From contig JAHJPG010000144.1 in NCBI GenBank assembly GCA_018819925.1, positions 1 to 49,604 on the forward strand: a stretch of DNA of 49,604 bases. Reading direction: 5' to 3'. A model generated the notes under the pieces. The model ran no database searches. It saw only the letters and a program-made list of their open reading frames with translations, and was not told where the DNA came from. This DNA is from Pseudomonadota bacterium (GTDB lineage: Bacteria; Desulfobacterota; Desulfarculia; Desulfarculales; Desulfarculaceae). Each line of letters starts with the position of its first letter. The first letter of the stretch is position 1. Below, one piece after another: positions 9,243 to 17,133 of this stretch. The translations under genes and the position numbers were made by a program.

Positions 9243-10277
9243 ATGAAGAAAGATCAAGACACCCAGCCCGAGTTGGGCCGAACCGCTTGGTTCAACCCCC
9301 TGGCCGCCGGTCTGAGCCCCCTGGGCCGGATTTGGCGGGTTATCCTTTGGGCGTTTCTCCTGTATGTGATCAGCGCGCCCTTTGTCATGTGGTACGAATA
9401 CAATCGCGCTTTTCCGCCCTTCTTCAACCCCGTCCCCTCCCAAAGCACCGCGCCCGAGTCGCAACGGGCCACGCCTGCCGGGGAGGTGTTCACCAACACC
9501 ATGATCACCCTGAGCCAGGGCATGCTAAGGGCCTGGCTGCCCAACGACGTCTTCTATCCCAGCATCTTTCTGGACAACCCCCAAAATTTCCAGATGGGCC
9601 AGTTGGAGATAATCCGCTACTCCACCCGGGTGCTCAGGGACAAGCTTTCACGCCAGCGCACCACCGACAAGATCGACCCCCAGGCCGACCGCGCCTTCAC
9701 CGATTTTTCCAACAACCCCCATTTGTGGATATTCCCGGCGGCCGAGGCCAAGTTCAACGACGGCATCCAGGCCCTACGGGCCTACCGCCAGGGTCTGGGC
9801 ATTGGCAAGAGCCACTTTTATCCCCGGGCCGACAACCTCATCGAGCTTTTGGAGCAGTACACCAGCCTCTTGGGCGGGGTGGACACCCGCCTGTCCAACG
9901 CCCCCCGGGACGTGGGCCAGCGCCTGAGCGAGGAAACCGCCGGCGACAGCACCCAGCAGGGGGAAAAGATGCTCAAGGTGGCCGTTCCCTGGAACCAGAT
10001 CGACGACAACTTCTACTTCGCCCGCGGCGTGGCCTATGCCATGTTCGAGATGATGCTGGCGGTGCGCTGGGAGTTCCGCGACGTTTTGCAGATAAAGCGC
10101 TCGTCCGAACTCATGGACAGCATCGTGGACGACCTGCGCCTGGCCGACTTCGAGCCCCTGGTGGTGCTAAACGGCTCGCGGGACTCCATCTTCGCCAACC
10201 ACAGCCTAAAACTGATGGCCACCCTGGAGAACGTGCGTCAAAAGATGATAAACCTGCAACAGATGCTGGAGCGTTGA
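9243..10277 (+). CDS. DUF2333 family protein (membrane-anchored, unknown function)
   Basis: This 344-residue protein matches my recollection of the DUF2333 family, found in gamma- and delta-type proteobacteria and uncharacterised. One membrane segment lies near residues 30-50 after a short cytoplasmic N-terminus; the rest should be periplasmic. Family-like stretches are LRAWLPNDVFYPSIFLDNP, the segment QMGQLEIIRYSTRVLRDKL, and NPHLWIFPAAEAKFNDGI followed by LRAYRQGL. The C-terminal third is predicted helical with MLAVRWEFRDVLQIKRS. A strong ribosome-binding site (GGGGAGGAG) supports the ATG. It is followed after nine bases by a tiny Cys-rich gene. No function can be deduced; a periplasmic scaffold or envelope role is a guess from topology. 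Confidence 0.8.
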   Translation: MKKDQDTQPELGRTAWFNPLAAGLSPLGRIWRVILWAFLLYVISAPFVMWYEYNRAFPPFFNPVPSQSTAPESQRATPAGEVFTNTMITLSQGMLRAWLPNDVFYPSIFLDNPQNFQMGQLEIIRYSTRVLRDKLSRQRTTDKIDPQADRAFTDFSNNPHLWIFPAAEAKFNDGIQALRAYRQGLGIGKSHFYPRADNLIELLEQYTSLLGGVDTRLSNAPRDVGQRLSEETAGDSTQQGEKMLKVAVPWNQIDDNFYFARGVAYAMFEMMLAVRWEFRDVLQIKRSSELMDSIVDDLRLADFEPLVVLNGSRDSIFANHSLKLMATLENVRQKMINLQQMLER

Positions 10278-10286
10278 GGCCAAGCC

Positions 10287-10481
10287 ATGAAGAATCTGCT
10301 CTGCCTGGAATGCCTCTTTTGCGATGAAGTCGAGTTGGACAAGGAATTGATCCGCTGCACCAACGCCGACGTGGCCGCCGATTCCAGTTGGGAGGAGCTT
10401 TACTTCACCCAGGGTTTCCTGGAGTTGCCTCTGCCCGGACCCGGAGACGAACCCTGTTTTTGGTTCGTGCGGCGGGCCTGA
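10287..10481 (+). CDS. Small Cys-rich hypothetical protein (64 aa)
   Basis: I do not recognise this gene. It encodes 64 residues and starts nine bases after the DUF2333 gene, with a TTGAGG ribosome-binding site upstream of the ATG. The N-terminus carries closely spaced cysteines (CLECLFC at residues 6-12 and another at about residue 24) in an otherwise acidic protein, suggesting a metal site. The C-terminal part, ELPLPGPGDEPCFWFVRRA, has one further Cys. Codon use resembles its neighbours, with GC-rich third positions. There is no signal peptide. The tight spacing argues for real translation coupled to the DUF2333 gene, but I know of no homologue, so this remains a candidate. Confidence 0.55.
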   Translation: MKNLLCLECLFCDEVELDKELIRCTNADVAADSSWEELYFTQGFLELPLPGPGDEPCFWFVRRA

Positions 10482-10810
10482 ACCGCTAGGCCCGCCCGGC
10501 ATCGCGGCCCGGCAACTCACCGTCCCGGCATTCTTCGATAGCACAACTGATGGCTGCGCCGCTTGGAGGCGCCCAGGGGCCAGGTTCAGACCACGGCCCC
10601 GGGACGCGCCTTCCCGGCCCCGTCCCGCCCTGGCCATGATGCATGGGGTTTGCCTGTTCCATGGCTCCACGCCGCTGAAACCAGCCTTGGTTTTCAAGGC
10701 TCGGCGGGAACGGGCATGATACCCTACGACGCACGAGGACCTTTCCCCAAACGCCCATACATGTATAATCCATCCAGGCCCCGGATCGATCACCCAAGCG
10801 GGAAAGATCA
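10482..10810 (+). other. 329-base intergenic region before nadE
   Basis: No convincing gene is seen on either strand. The region is rich in inverted repeats, including a perfect 7-bp hairpin at 10683-10701 (AGCCTTG, loop GTTTT, CAAGGCT) nested in a CCGC/GCGG pair. GGGGCC and GGCCCC blocks at about 10575-10605 can also pair. A TATAAT hexamer at 10764-10769, about 42 bases before the nadE ATG, is a plausible -10 box, though no good -35 box is seen 17 bases upstream. The region could be a structured leader or encode a small RNA; neither is shown. Confidence 0.4.
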
Positions 10811-12535
10811 ATGCCCATCCTGCGCATAGCCCAGGCCCAGATCAACCCCACCGTGGGTGATATCGACGCCAACCTCGCCTTGATATACGAGCAGTCCCAG
10901 AGAGCCCGCGCCGCCGGAGCTCACTTGGTCACCTTCCCCGAACTGGCCATAACCGGATACCCCCCGGAAGACCTGCTCATCAAGCCCCGCTTCCTGGACG
11001 ACAGCCGGGCGGCGGTTCAGGAGCTGGCCCAGCGCTGCCAGGGAATCAACCTGGTGGTGGGATTCGCCGACGCGGACCCCCAGCGGGGGCAGTGCTACAA
11101 CGCGGCGGCGGTGATCAGCCAGGGCCAGGTGGCGGCGGTGTATCACAAAAAGGAGCTGCCCAACTACGGGATCTTCGACGAAAAACGCTACTTCACCCCT
11201 GGCGCCGAATGCCTGCTTTTGGAGATGGCCGGGGTCCGGTTGATGCTCACCATCTGCGAGGACGTGTGGGTTCAGGGCGACGAGTGCGAGGTCTGCGCCT
11301 TGCAGCAAAAGGCCCAGGTGGTGCTCAACATCTCGGCCTCGCCCTTCCACGCCGGCAAGCTGGACATCCGCAAGAACATCATGGCCCGCTTCGCCTCGGC
11401 CACCGGCACCTACGTCTGCTACAACAACCTTTTCGGCAGCCAGGACGAGCTGGTTTTTGACGGCGGCTGCCTGGCCATCTCACCCCAGGGAGAGACCTTG
11501 GCCTGCGCCCCCCGTTTCCAGCCCGATTTGCAACTGGTGGACCTGGAGCTGCCCCCGGCGGTGGAGTTGCCCGACCTGGACGACGCCCCCCGGGTGAAGC
11601 TGGTGCGCCTGCCCCTGCCCTGCCCAGAGCCCTTGCGGCCCGCGGCATCCTTCCGCGCCCCGGCGATGGGCGGCCTGGCCGAGATATACCAGGCCCTGGT
11701 CCTGGGCACCCGGGACTACATGGGCAAAAACGGCTTCAAGCGGGCGGTGCTGGGGCTCTCGGGAGGCATAGACTCGGCGCTGACCGCCTGCATCGCGGTG
11801 GCCGCCCTGGGCGCGGACAACGTCACCGGGGTGACCATGCCCAGCCAGTTCACCTCGGGCGAAACCCTCGACGACGCCGGACGCTTGGCCGCCAATCTGG
11901 GGATCAAGCTCATCACCGTGCCCGTGGCCCACATCTACCATATCTATCTGGACGAGCTTAAGGAGGCCTTCGGCCCCGGTCCGGCCGGAGTGGAGCACGA
12001 AAACCTCCAGGCCCGCATCCGGGGCAACATCCTCATGGCCCTTTCCAACCGCTTCGGCTGGCTGGTCTTGACCTCGGGCAACAAGAGCGAAACCGCAGTG
12101 GGCTATTGCACCCTCTACGGAGACATGGCCGGCGGCTTCGCGGTAATCAAGGACGTCCCCAAGACCCTGGTCTACGAGCTTTCGGCCTTTGTCAACCAAA
12201 AGGCCCAGCGGGAGCTTATCCCCGTGACCACCATGGAGCGAGCCCCTTCGGCGGAGCTGAGGCCCGATCAAAAGGACAGCGACAGCCTGCCGCCCTATGA
12301 GGTGTTGGACCCCATTCTCAAGGCCTACGTGGAAAACGATCTGGTGCTGGACGAAATCGTGGCCTTGGGGCACGACTTCGCCACGGTGCGCGAGGTGATC
12401 CGCCTGGTGGACATCAACGAATACAAGCGCCGCCAGGCCCCTCCGGGGATCAAGATCACGCCCAAGGCCTTTGGCCGCGACCGGCGCCTGCCCATCACCA
12501 ACCATTACCGTCCCGGCTTCGACCGAAAGCCCTGA
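10811..12535 (+). CDS. nadE: Glutamine-dependent NAD+ synthetase
   Basis: This 574-residue enzyme performs the last step of NAD biosynthesis, amidating nicotinic acid adenine dinucleotide with nitrogen from glutamine. The N-terminal nitrilase-type glutaminase domain (about residues 1-260) shows the triad Glu44 (FPELAITGY), Lys113 (YHKKELPNYG) and Cys149 (LTICEDVW). The C-terminal synthetase domain has the ATP pyrophosphatase loop SGGIDS at residues 317-322 and the downstream TSGNKSETAVGYCTLYGD. The length suits the two-domain form. Use of glutamine fits the adjacent nitrogen block, but nothing shows co-regulation. No hairpin with a T-run follows, so read-through toward the regulator gene at 12643 cannot be excluded. 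Confidence 0.96.
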   Translation: MPILRIAQAQINPTVGDIDANLALIYEQSQRARAAGAHLVTFPELAITGYPPEDLLIKPRFLDDSRAAVQELAQRCQGINLVVGFADADPQRGQCYNAAAVISQGQVAAVYHKKELPNYGIFDEKRYFTPGAECLLLEMAGVRLMLTICEDVWVQGDECEVCALQQKAQVVLNISASPFHAGKLDIRKNIMARFASATGTYVCYNNLFGSQDELVFDGGCLAISPQGETLACAPRFQPDLQLVDLELPPAVELPDLDDAPRVKLVRLPLPCPEPLRPAASFRAPAMGGLAEIYQALVLGTRDYMGKNGFKRAVLGLSGGIDSALTACIAVAALGADNVTGVTMPSQFTSGETLDDAGRLAANLGIKLITVPVAHIYHIYLDELKEAFGPGPAGVEHENLQARIRGNILMALSNRFGWLVLTSGNKSETAVGYCTLYGDMAGGFAVIKDVPKTLVYELSAFVNQKAQRELIPVTTMERAPSAELRPDQKDSDSLPPYEVLDPILKAYVENDLVLDEIVALGHDFATVREVIRLVDINEYKRRQAPPGIKITPKAFGRDRRLPITNHYRPGFDRKP

Positions 12536-12547
12536 GCCGCCTCTAGC

Positions 12548-12559
12548 TACCAAAAGGTT
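12548..12559. promoter_or_regulatory. Weak TACC-N4-GGTA-like half-match upstream of regulator gene
   Basis: The sequence TACCAAAAGGTT resembles the TACC-N4-GGTA palindrome found three more times in this block, with one mismatch in the last base. Its centre lies 30 bp from the centre of the better copy at 12578-12589, about three helical turns, as expected for paired binding of dimers. On its own the match is weak. Confidence 0.3.
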
Positions 12560-12568
12560 GCTCGTTGC

Positions 12569-12598
12569 GCCGAAACATACCGCATGGTACGTTTCGGC
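12569..12598. promoter_or_regulatory. Extended inverted repeat containing TACC-N4-GGTA, operator candidate
   Basis: Arms GCCGAAACATACC (12569-12581) and GGTACGTTTCGGC (12586-12598) are complementary at 12 of 13 positions around a GCAT centre. The inner core is TACC-GCAT-GGTA at 12578-12589, shared with sites at 14216 and 17134. There is no T-run, so it is unlikely to be a terminator for nadE. A possible sigma-70 promoter, TTGCGC (12565-12570), 17 bases, TACGTT (12588-12593), would be covered by the repeat. That would suit negative autoregulation; this is inference. Confidence 0.5.
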
Positions 12599-12642
12599 AA
12601 GAAACCTTACGATTCGGTGGCGCAAAAGGCGAGAAATAATTT

Positions 12643-14199
12643 ATGAGCCCCCATAACGCACCCTACCAGCGCGAGGTCAAGGAACTATCCCTGCTCTTCG
12701 AGATCAGCCGGACCTTGGAGCGCAGCATGGACCTCAGGGACGTCGTGGCCCCGGTGCTGGAGCTTATCTCCAATCATATGGGTATGATGCGCGGCACCAT
12801 CACCCTGCTCAACCGCCAGACGGGCGAGATATTGATCGAGGCGGCCCACGGTCTTAGCGCCAAGCAGCGCGAACGGGGCCGCTACAAGCTGGGCGAGGGT
12901 GTCACCGGCCAGGTGGTGCAGTCGGGCCGGCCCATGGTGGTGGAGCACATCGGCGATGAGCCCCACTTTCTGGATCGCACCGGGGCCCGCAGCAAGCTGG
13001 ACAAAAGCGACATTTCCTTTATTTGCGTACCCATCAAGCTGGGCAACGAGGTGATCGGGGCCCTGAGCGCCGACCGCCTGTTCCAAGATTCGGTGTCCCT
13101 GGAAGAAGCCGTGCGCCTGATGAGCGTCATCGCCTCCATGATCGCCCAGGCGGTTCGCCTGCGCCAGGAGGTGATGGAAGAGCAGCAACGTCTGCGCGAG
13201 GAAAATATCCGGCTGCAGCAAAAGCTGCGCGACCGCTTTCATCCCGCCAATATCATCGGCAATTCCAAGGCCATGCAGACCGTATACGACCTCATCGCCC
13301 AGGTTTGCCAGAGCAACACCACAGTACTTATCCGCGGGGAAAGCGGCACCGGCAAGGAATTGGTGGCCCACGCCATCCACTACAACAGCCTCAGGGCCAG
13401 CAAGCCCTTCATCAAGGTGAACTGCGCGGCCCTGCCCGAAGGCGTCATTGAAAGCGAATTGTTCGGCCACGAAAAGGGCGCCTTCACCGGGGCCCACAAC
13501 CAGCGCAAGGGGCGTTTCGAACTGGCCGACGGGGGCACCATCTTTTTGGACGAGGTGGGCGACCTCTCGCCAGCCACCCAGGTCAAGCTGCTGCGGGTTT
13601 TACAGGAGCGCGAATTCGAGCGCGTCGGAGGCGCCGAAACCATCAAGAGCGACGTAAGGGTCATTGCCGCCACCAACCGCGAGTTGGAAAAGCTGCTGGA
13701 TACCGGCACGTTCCGCCAGGATCTCTACTATAGGCTCAACGTATTCCCCATCCACGTGCCGCCGCTGAGGGAGAGGGAAACCGACGTCCTGCTTTTGGCC
13801 AACCACTTCTCCGAAAAGTTCAGCCAGGCCAACGGAAAGGCCATAAGGCGCATCTCCACTCCGGCCATCGACATGCTCATGTCCTATCACTGGCCGGGCA
13901 ACGTCCGCGAGTTGGAGAACTACATCGAGCGGGCGGTGATACTTTCCTCGGACGAGGTGATTCACGGCCACAATCTCCCTCCCACCTTGCAGACCGCCGA
14001 GGCCTCGGGGACCATACACAAAGACACCCTGGAGTCCACCCTGGAGAACCTGGAGCGCGAACTGATCGCCGACGCCCTGAAAATTTCCAGGGGCAACAAG
14101 GCCTTGGCCGCGCGCAGCCTGGGAATCAGCGAGCGGCTCATGGGGCTGAGGGTCAAAAAGTACGGCATAGACCCCCGACGTTTTCGTACCAAAAAGTAG
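12643..14199 (+). CDS. NifA-like sigma-54-dependent transcriptional activator
   Basis: This 518-residue enhancer-binding protein has three parts. An N-terminal GAF domain covers about residues 20-180 ([20 protein letters not shown]). A short coiled linker leads to an AAA+ domain with Walker A GESGTGKE near residue 232 and the sigma-54-contacting GAFTGA near residue 280. A Fis-type helix-turn-helix near residues 475-510 contains [20 protein letters not shown]. Layout and C-terminus resemble NifA. The interdomain cysteine motif of oxygen-sensitive NifA proteins is absent. It lies directly upstream of an outer-membrane protein, Amt and PII, with a sigma-54 promoter between, so control of ammonium uptake genes is the likely job. 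No nif genes are present here, so I leave the gene symbol empty. The ATG at 12643 lacks a strong ribosome-binding site (GGCGAGAAA is the nearest). Confidence 0.9.
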   Translation: MSPHNAPYQREVKELSLLFEISRTLERSMDLRDVVAPVLELISNHMGMMRGTITLLNRQTGEILIEAAHGLSAKQRERGRYKLGEGVTGQVVQSGRPMVVEHIGDEPHFLDRTGARSKLDKSDISFICVPIKLGNEVIGALSADRLFQDSVSLEEAVRLMSVIASMIAQAVRLRQEVMEEQQRLREENIRLQQKLRDRFHPANIIGNSKAMQTVYDLIAQVCQSNTTVLIRGESGTGKELVAHAIHYNSLRASKPFIKVNCAALPEGVIESELFGHEKGAFTGAHNQRKGRFELADGGTIFLDEVGDLSPATQVKLLRVLQEREFERVGGAETIKSDVRVIAATNRELEKLLDTGTFRQDLYYRLNVFPIHVPPLRERETDVLLLANHFSEKFSQANGKAIRRISTPAIDMLMSYHWPGNVRELENYIERAVILSSDEVIHGHNLPPTLQTAEASGTIHKDTLESTLENLERELIADALKISRGNKALAARSLGISERLMGLRVKKYGIDPRRFRTKK

Positions 14200-14215
14200 C
14201 CTTAATCCACATTTC

Positions 14216-14229
14216 ATACCTATAGGTAT
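14216..14229. promoter_or_regulatory. ATACC-TATA-GGTAT palindrome, candidate enhancer site
   Basis: This is a perfect 14-base palindrome between the activator gene and the torF-amt-glnK genes. Its centre lies about 131 bases upstream of the start site predicted from the sigma-54 promoter at 14329-14343. That is normal placement for an enhancer bound by a sigma-54 activator. The core TACC-N4-GGTA is shared with the sites at 12578 and 17134. Confidence 0.5.
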
Positions 14230-14247
14230 TTTTATTGGCAACGCCCA

Positions 14248-14278
14248 TTAGGGCCCCCGCCGGGGGCCCTAATTTTTT
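14248..14278 (+). terminator. Rho-independent terminator after the activator gene
   Basis: An 11-bp perfect stem (TTAGGGCCCCC / GGGGGCCCTAA, loop GCC) is followed by six T at 14273-14278. It separates the regulator transcript from the torF-amt-glnK genes. Confidence 0.9.
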
Positions 14279-14328
14279 GCCATGACAATTCAGCTTGTTA
14301 CATGATTCGTCCCGCTTGAACCATCCAC

Positions 14329-14343
14329 TGGCACACCCCTTGC
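14329..14343 (+). promoter_or_regulatory. Sigma-54 (-24/-12) promoter of torF-amt-glnK
   Basis: TGGCAC (14329-14334), five bases, TTGC (14340-14343) matches the sigma-54 consensus with correct GG-to-GC spacing. The predicted start site near 14354 leaves a leader of about 95 bases before the torF ATG. An ACAA-N6-TTGT inverted repeat at 14285-14298 lies just upstream and could be a second protein site. The adjacent gene encodes a sigma-54 activator. Confidence 0.8.
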
Positions 14344-14448
14344 CAATGCACAGAGCCAAGCGGCAAGCAGCGAAGGGAAGCAACCCGGCGGCTAGGCTGG
14401 CCGCCGGGAAACTGCTCGAAACATCAAACGCACCAACGAGGAGAAATC

Positions 14449-15222
14449 ATGAAGAAGCTGGCAATCACTTTAATCCTGGCATTGTGCGCGGCCCTTTCCC
14501 TGGGGCTCTACGCGGCCACCCCGGCCCAGGCCAAAATCGAGGTCAACGCAGACTTCTCGGTGGCCTTCAACAGCAAGTACGTATGGCGCGGCATCGTGGT
14601 GGTGGACGACTGGGTGGCCCAGCCCTCGGTCACCGCGTCGGTGGGCGGCTTTTCTTTCAACGTGTGGGCCGACTACATGCTCACCGGCCAGAACGGACGC
14701 AAGAGCGAGATCGACGAGATCGACCTGACCGCCTCCTACACCTTTGACCTGGGCAAGCTCAGCATCCCGGTGGGCGTGATCCGCTACACCTTCCCTGGCA
14801 GCAGCGCGGCCGACACCACCGAGCTTTACGCCGGGATCAGCTACGACTGGATCGTGACCCCCAGCGTGACCATTTACAAGGACGTTCAGGAGTCCAACGG
14901 CTTCTACATCCTGGGCTCCCTGGGCTACTCCCTGGATCTGCCCAAAATCAGCGAGTTGGTCGGCTGGTCCCTGGCGGTGGGCGCCTCCATCGGCTACGGC
15001 AGCGATGAAAACAACGACTTCTACTACAACGGCACCGACAAAAGTGGTTTCACCGACTACTCGGCCTACCTCTCCCTGCCCTTTGGCATCGGCGAGTACG
15101 TGACTCTGACTCCCCAGGTGGTCTTCACCGGCCTGGTGGACAGCGACATCAAGGACAACATGAAGCCCATACAGGACGAGAACAACATCTACTTCGGCCT
15201 GGTGATGGCGGCGTCTTTCTAG
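14449..15222 (+). CDS. TorF family putative porin (outer-membrane protein)
   Basis: This 257-residue protein has a signal peptide (cleavage expected after PAQA, residue 28). A region of alternating beta-strand-like segments ends in a C-terminal aromatic residue, MAASF, typical of outer-membrane barrels. The mature start (KIEVNADFSVAFNSKYVWRG) matches the TIGR02001/TorF-type family as I recall it, where the RG after the aromatic residues is conserved. Members often sit beside amt and glnK. The gene follows a sigma-54 promoter and precedes amt by 72 bases, with GAGGAGA before the ATG. I infer that it allows a solute, perhaps ammonium or a small nitrogen compound, through the outer membrane under nitrogen limitation; transport has not been shown from sequence. 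Confidence 0.82.
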   Translation: MKKLAITLILALCAALSLGLYAATPAQAKIEVNADFSVAFNSKYVWRGIVVVDDWVAQPSVTASVGGFSFNVWADYMLTGQNGRKSEIDEIDLTASYTFDLGKLSIPVGVIRYTFPGSSAADTTELYAGISYDWIVTPSVTIYKDVQESNGFYILGSLGYSLDLPKISELVGWSLAVGASIGYGSDENNDFYYNGTDKSGFTDYSAYLSLPFGIGEYVTLTPQVVFTGLVDSDIKDNMKPIQDENNIYFGLVMAASF

Positions 15223-15294
15223 GTCTGAACGAACCAAGGCCCGGCCAAAGGCGCCGGCTCCGGCCGGGCTAAATCATAAAAGGAGCTGTTAGAG

Positions 15295-16635
15295 ATGATA
15301 AAGCGCGTGACGGCCTCTCTAACCACCCTGGTGGGGCTGGGCTTGCTATCCGCCCTGCCCGCCTGGGCCCAAGAGGCGGCCAAAGCCCCCAAGATCAACG
15401 ACCTGGACACGCTATGGGTCCTCTTGGCGGCCTATCTGGTGTTCTTCATGCAGCCTGGGTTCGCCATGGTCGAGGCCGGTCTGACCCGGGCCAAGAACGC
15501 AGCCAACATACTGGCCAAAAACTTCATGGACTTCGCCTTGGCCAGCATTCTCTACTTTATAGTGGGCTATGCCTTCATGTTCGGCGAGGGCAACTCCTTC
15601 ATAGGCCTGTCCGGCTTCGGCCTCTCGGGCCTGACCAGCGACGGCCTGCCGGTGTGGGCGGCCTGGATGTTCCAGGCGGTGTTCTGCGGCACAGCGGCCA
15701 CCATCGTTTCCGGAGTCATGGCCGAGCGCACCAGGTTCCCCTCCTACCTCATAGCCACGGTGTTTGTGACCACCCTCAACTACCCCATCATCGGCCACTG
15801 GACCTGGGGCGGCGGCTGGCTTTCCCAGATGGGCTTCTTTGACTTCGCCGGCTCCACCATCGTGCATGGCACCGGCGGCTGGATCGGCCTGGTGGGGGCC
15901 ATCATCCTGGGCCCGCGCATCGGCCGCTACGGACCCGACGGCAAGAGCCGGGTGTTGGCCGGCCACAACATCCCCTTGGCCGCCCTGGGCGTGTTCATCC
16001 TGTGGTTCGGCTGGTTCGGCTTCAACCCGGGCAGCCAGTTGGCCGCCTCCGGCACCGAAAACGCCATGGCCATAGCCCTGATAACCATCAACACCAACCT
16101 GTCGGCCGCTGCCGGCGCCCTCTCGGCCATGTTCCTGGTGTGGGCCATGTACGGCAAGCCCGACCTGACCATGTGCATGAACGGAGCCCTGGCCGGCCTG
16201 GTGGCCATCACCGCGCCCTGCGCCGTGGTCAGCCCCTGGGCCTCCATGGTCATCGGCCTCATCGCCGGCGGCATCGTGGTCTTGGGCGTGGGCCTGCTGG
16301 ACAAGTTGCACATCGACGACCCGGTGGGCGCGGTGCCGGTCCACGGCTTCAACGGCATGTGGGGCACCATCGCGGTGGGCATCTGGGGCCAGAAGGCCCT
16401 GGGCCTGGCGGGCGACGGCCTGCTGCACGGCGGCGGCTTCACCCAGCTGGGCATCCAGATCATGGGCACGGTGGTTTGCGCCGCCTTTGCAATGGCCTGC
16501 ATGCTCGTGGTATTCCTGGCGGTCAAGGCGGTCATGGGCCTCAGGGTGCCCAAGGAAGAGGAAATCTGCGGCCTGGACATTGAAGAACACGGTATGGAAG
16601 CCTATTCCGACTTCCAGATCTTCACCACCAGATAG
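15295..16635 (+). CDS. amt: Ammonium transporter Amt
   Basis: Amt forms trimers in the inner membrane that take up ammonium. The 446-residue protein starts with a cleavable-looking signal sequence (ending LPAWA) followed by about eleven membrane segments. The twin histidines of the pore are His191 (TIVHGTGGW) and His350 (PVHGFNGMWG). The upstream TWGGGWLSQMGFFDFAGS and the loop GPRIGRYG are typical. A 34-residue cytoplasmic tail ends the protein. The ribosome-binding site is AAAGGAG. It lies between the TorF-like protein and the PII gene, whose product usually blocks the Amt pore when nitrogen is plentiful. Expression is probably driven by the sigma-54 promoter upstream of torF. Confidence 0.97.
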   Translation: MIKRVTASLTTLVGLGLLSALPAWAQEAAKAPKINDLDTLWVLLAAYLVFFMQPGFAMVEAGLTRAKNAANILAKNFMDFALASILYFIVGYAFMFGEGNSFIGLSGFGLSGLTSDGLPVWAAWMFQAVFCGTAATIVSGVMAERTRFPSYLIATVFVTTLNYPIIGHWTWGGGWLSQMGFFDFAGSTIVHGTGGWIGLVGAIILGPRIGRYGPDGKSRVLAGHNIPLAALGVFILWFGWFGFNPGSQLAASGTENAMAIALITINTNLSAAAGALSAMFLVWAMYGKPDLTMCMNGALAGLVAITAPCAVVSPWASMVIGLIAGGIVVLGVGLLDKLHIDDPVGAVPVHGFNGMWGTIAVGIWGQKALGLAGDGLLHGGGFTQLGIQIMGTVVCAAFAMACMLVVFLAVKAVMGLRVPKEEEICGLDIEEHGMEAYSDFQIFTTR

Positions 16636-16652
16636 AAAGGGGGGGAGATCAC

Positions 16653-16994
16653 ATGAAAATGATAGTGGCGTACATCAAGCCCGAAAGACTAAACGACGTG
16701 AAGCAGGCCCTGTACGAGGCCCAGATCTTCAACATGTCGGTCACCAATGTGGTGGGCTCCGGCCGCCAGCGGGGATTTTCGGAAACCTACCGCGGGGTGG
16801 AGCAGGAGGTGAATCTGCTCAAGAAGGTCCGTCTGGAGATCGGCCTCAACGACGACTTCGTGGAGTCGGCCAAGCAGGCCATCATCACGGGCGCCCGCAC
16901 CGGCGAAATCGGCGACGGGGTCATCTTCGTGCTCCCCATGGAAGAGGCCATGCGCATCCGCACCGGCGAAGAGGGTCCGACGGCCATGGGCTAG
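16653..16994 (+). CDS. glnK: P-II family nitrogen regulator (atypical T-loop and ligand residues)
   Basis: PII proteins are trimeric sensors of 2-oxoglutarate and adenylate energy; when amt-linked they usually regulate Amt. The 113 residues align without gaps to E. coli GlnB as I recall it. Conserved are the IKP start, Gly37, the T-loop start GRQRGFSETYRG, Lys58 and RIRTGEE with Arg101 and Arg103. Unusual features are Gln51 in place of the uridylylated Tyr51, Glu85 for Lys85, and Val90 for Lys90 in TGEIGDGVIFV. Lys90 normally contacts the ATP phosphates. The gene lies 17 bases after amt, with a GGGGGGAG ribosome-binding site, and a terminator follows. The family is certain; ligand behaviour and regulation by modification must differ from GlnB. 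It could be an Amt-dedicated variant. Confidence 0.95.
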   Translation: MKMIVAYIKPERLNDVKQALYEAQIFNMSVTNVVGSGRQRGFSETYRGVEQEVNLLKKVRLEIGLNDDFVESAKQAIITGARTGEIGDGVIFVLPMEEAMRIRTGEEGPTAMG

Positions 16995-17015
16995 ATCAAA
17001 TTCACGGCTAAACCG

Positions 17016-17054
17016 GGCCCGGGAGGCCTATCCAGAAACCTCCCGGGCCTTTAT
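17016..17054 (+). terminator. Terminator after glnK
   Basis: An 11-bp perfect stem GGCCCGGGAGG (17016-17026) / CCTCCCGGGCC (17039-17049) is followed by TTTATAAT, a short T-rich tract. It ends the torF-amt-glnK transcript before the glnA control region. Confidence 0.8.
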
Positions 17055-17133
17055 AATAAGAATAACTTCGCAAGGCGAAACCAACTGCGCCCGGGCAATC
17101 CCACCAAACGGTAGGCTAACCCGTGGCTATTCA

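Noticed and set aside
10486-10872. Minus-strand 128-residue frame before nadE
   Set aside because: It has no ribosome-binding site or recognisable domain and overlaps the nadE start.
12569-12598. Inverted repeat as a terminator of nadE
   Set aside because: There is no T-run on either side and the core matches the other palindromes.
12618-12632. Sigma-54-like TGGCGC-N5-GCGA just before the activator gene
   Set aside because: The -12 element lacks the needed GC dinucleotide, and the start site would fall at or after the start codon.
14281-14330. Classical NifA enhancer TGT-N10-ACA before the sigma-54 promoter
   Set aside because: Only ACAA-N6-TTGT (14285-14298) is present, with inverse order and wrong spacing.
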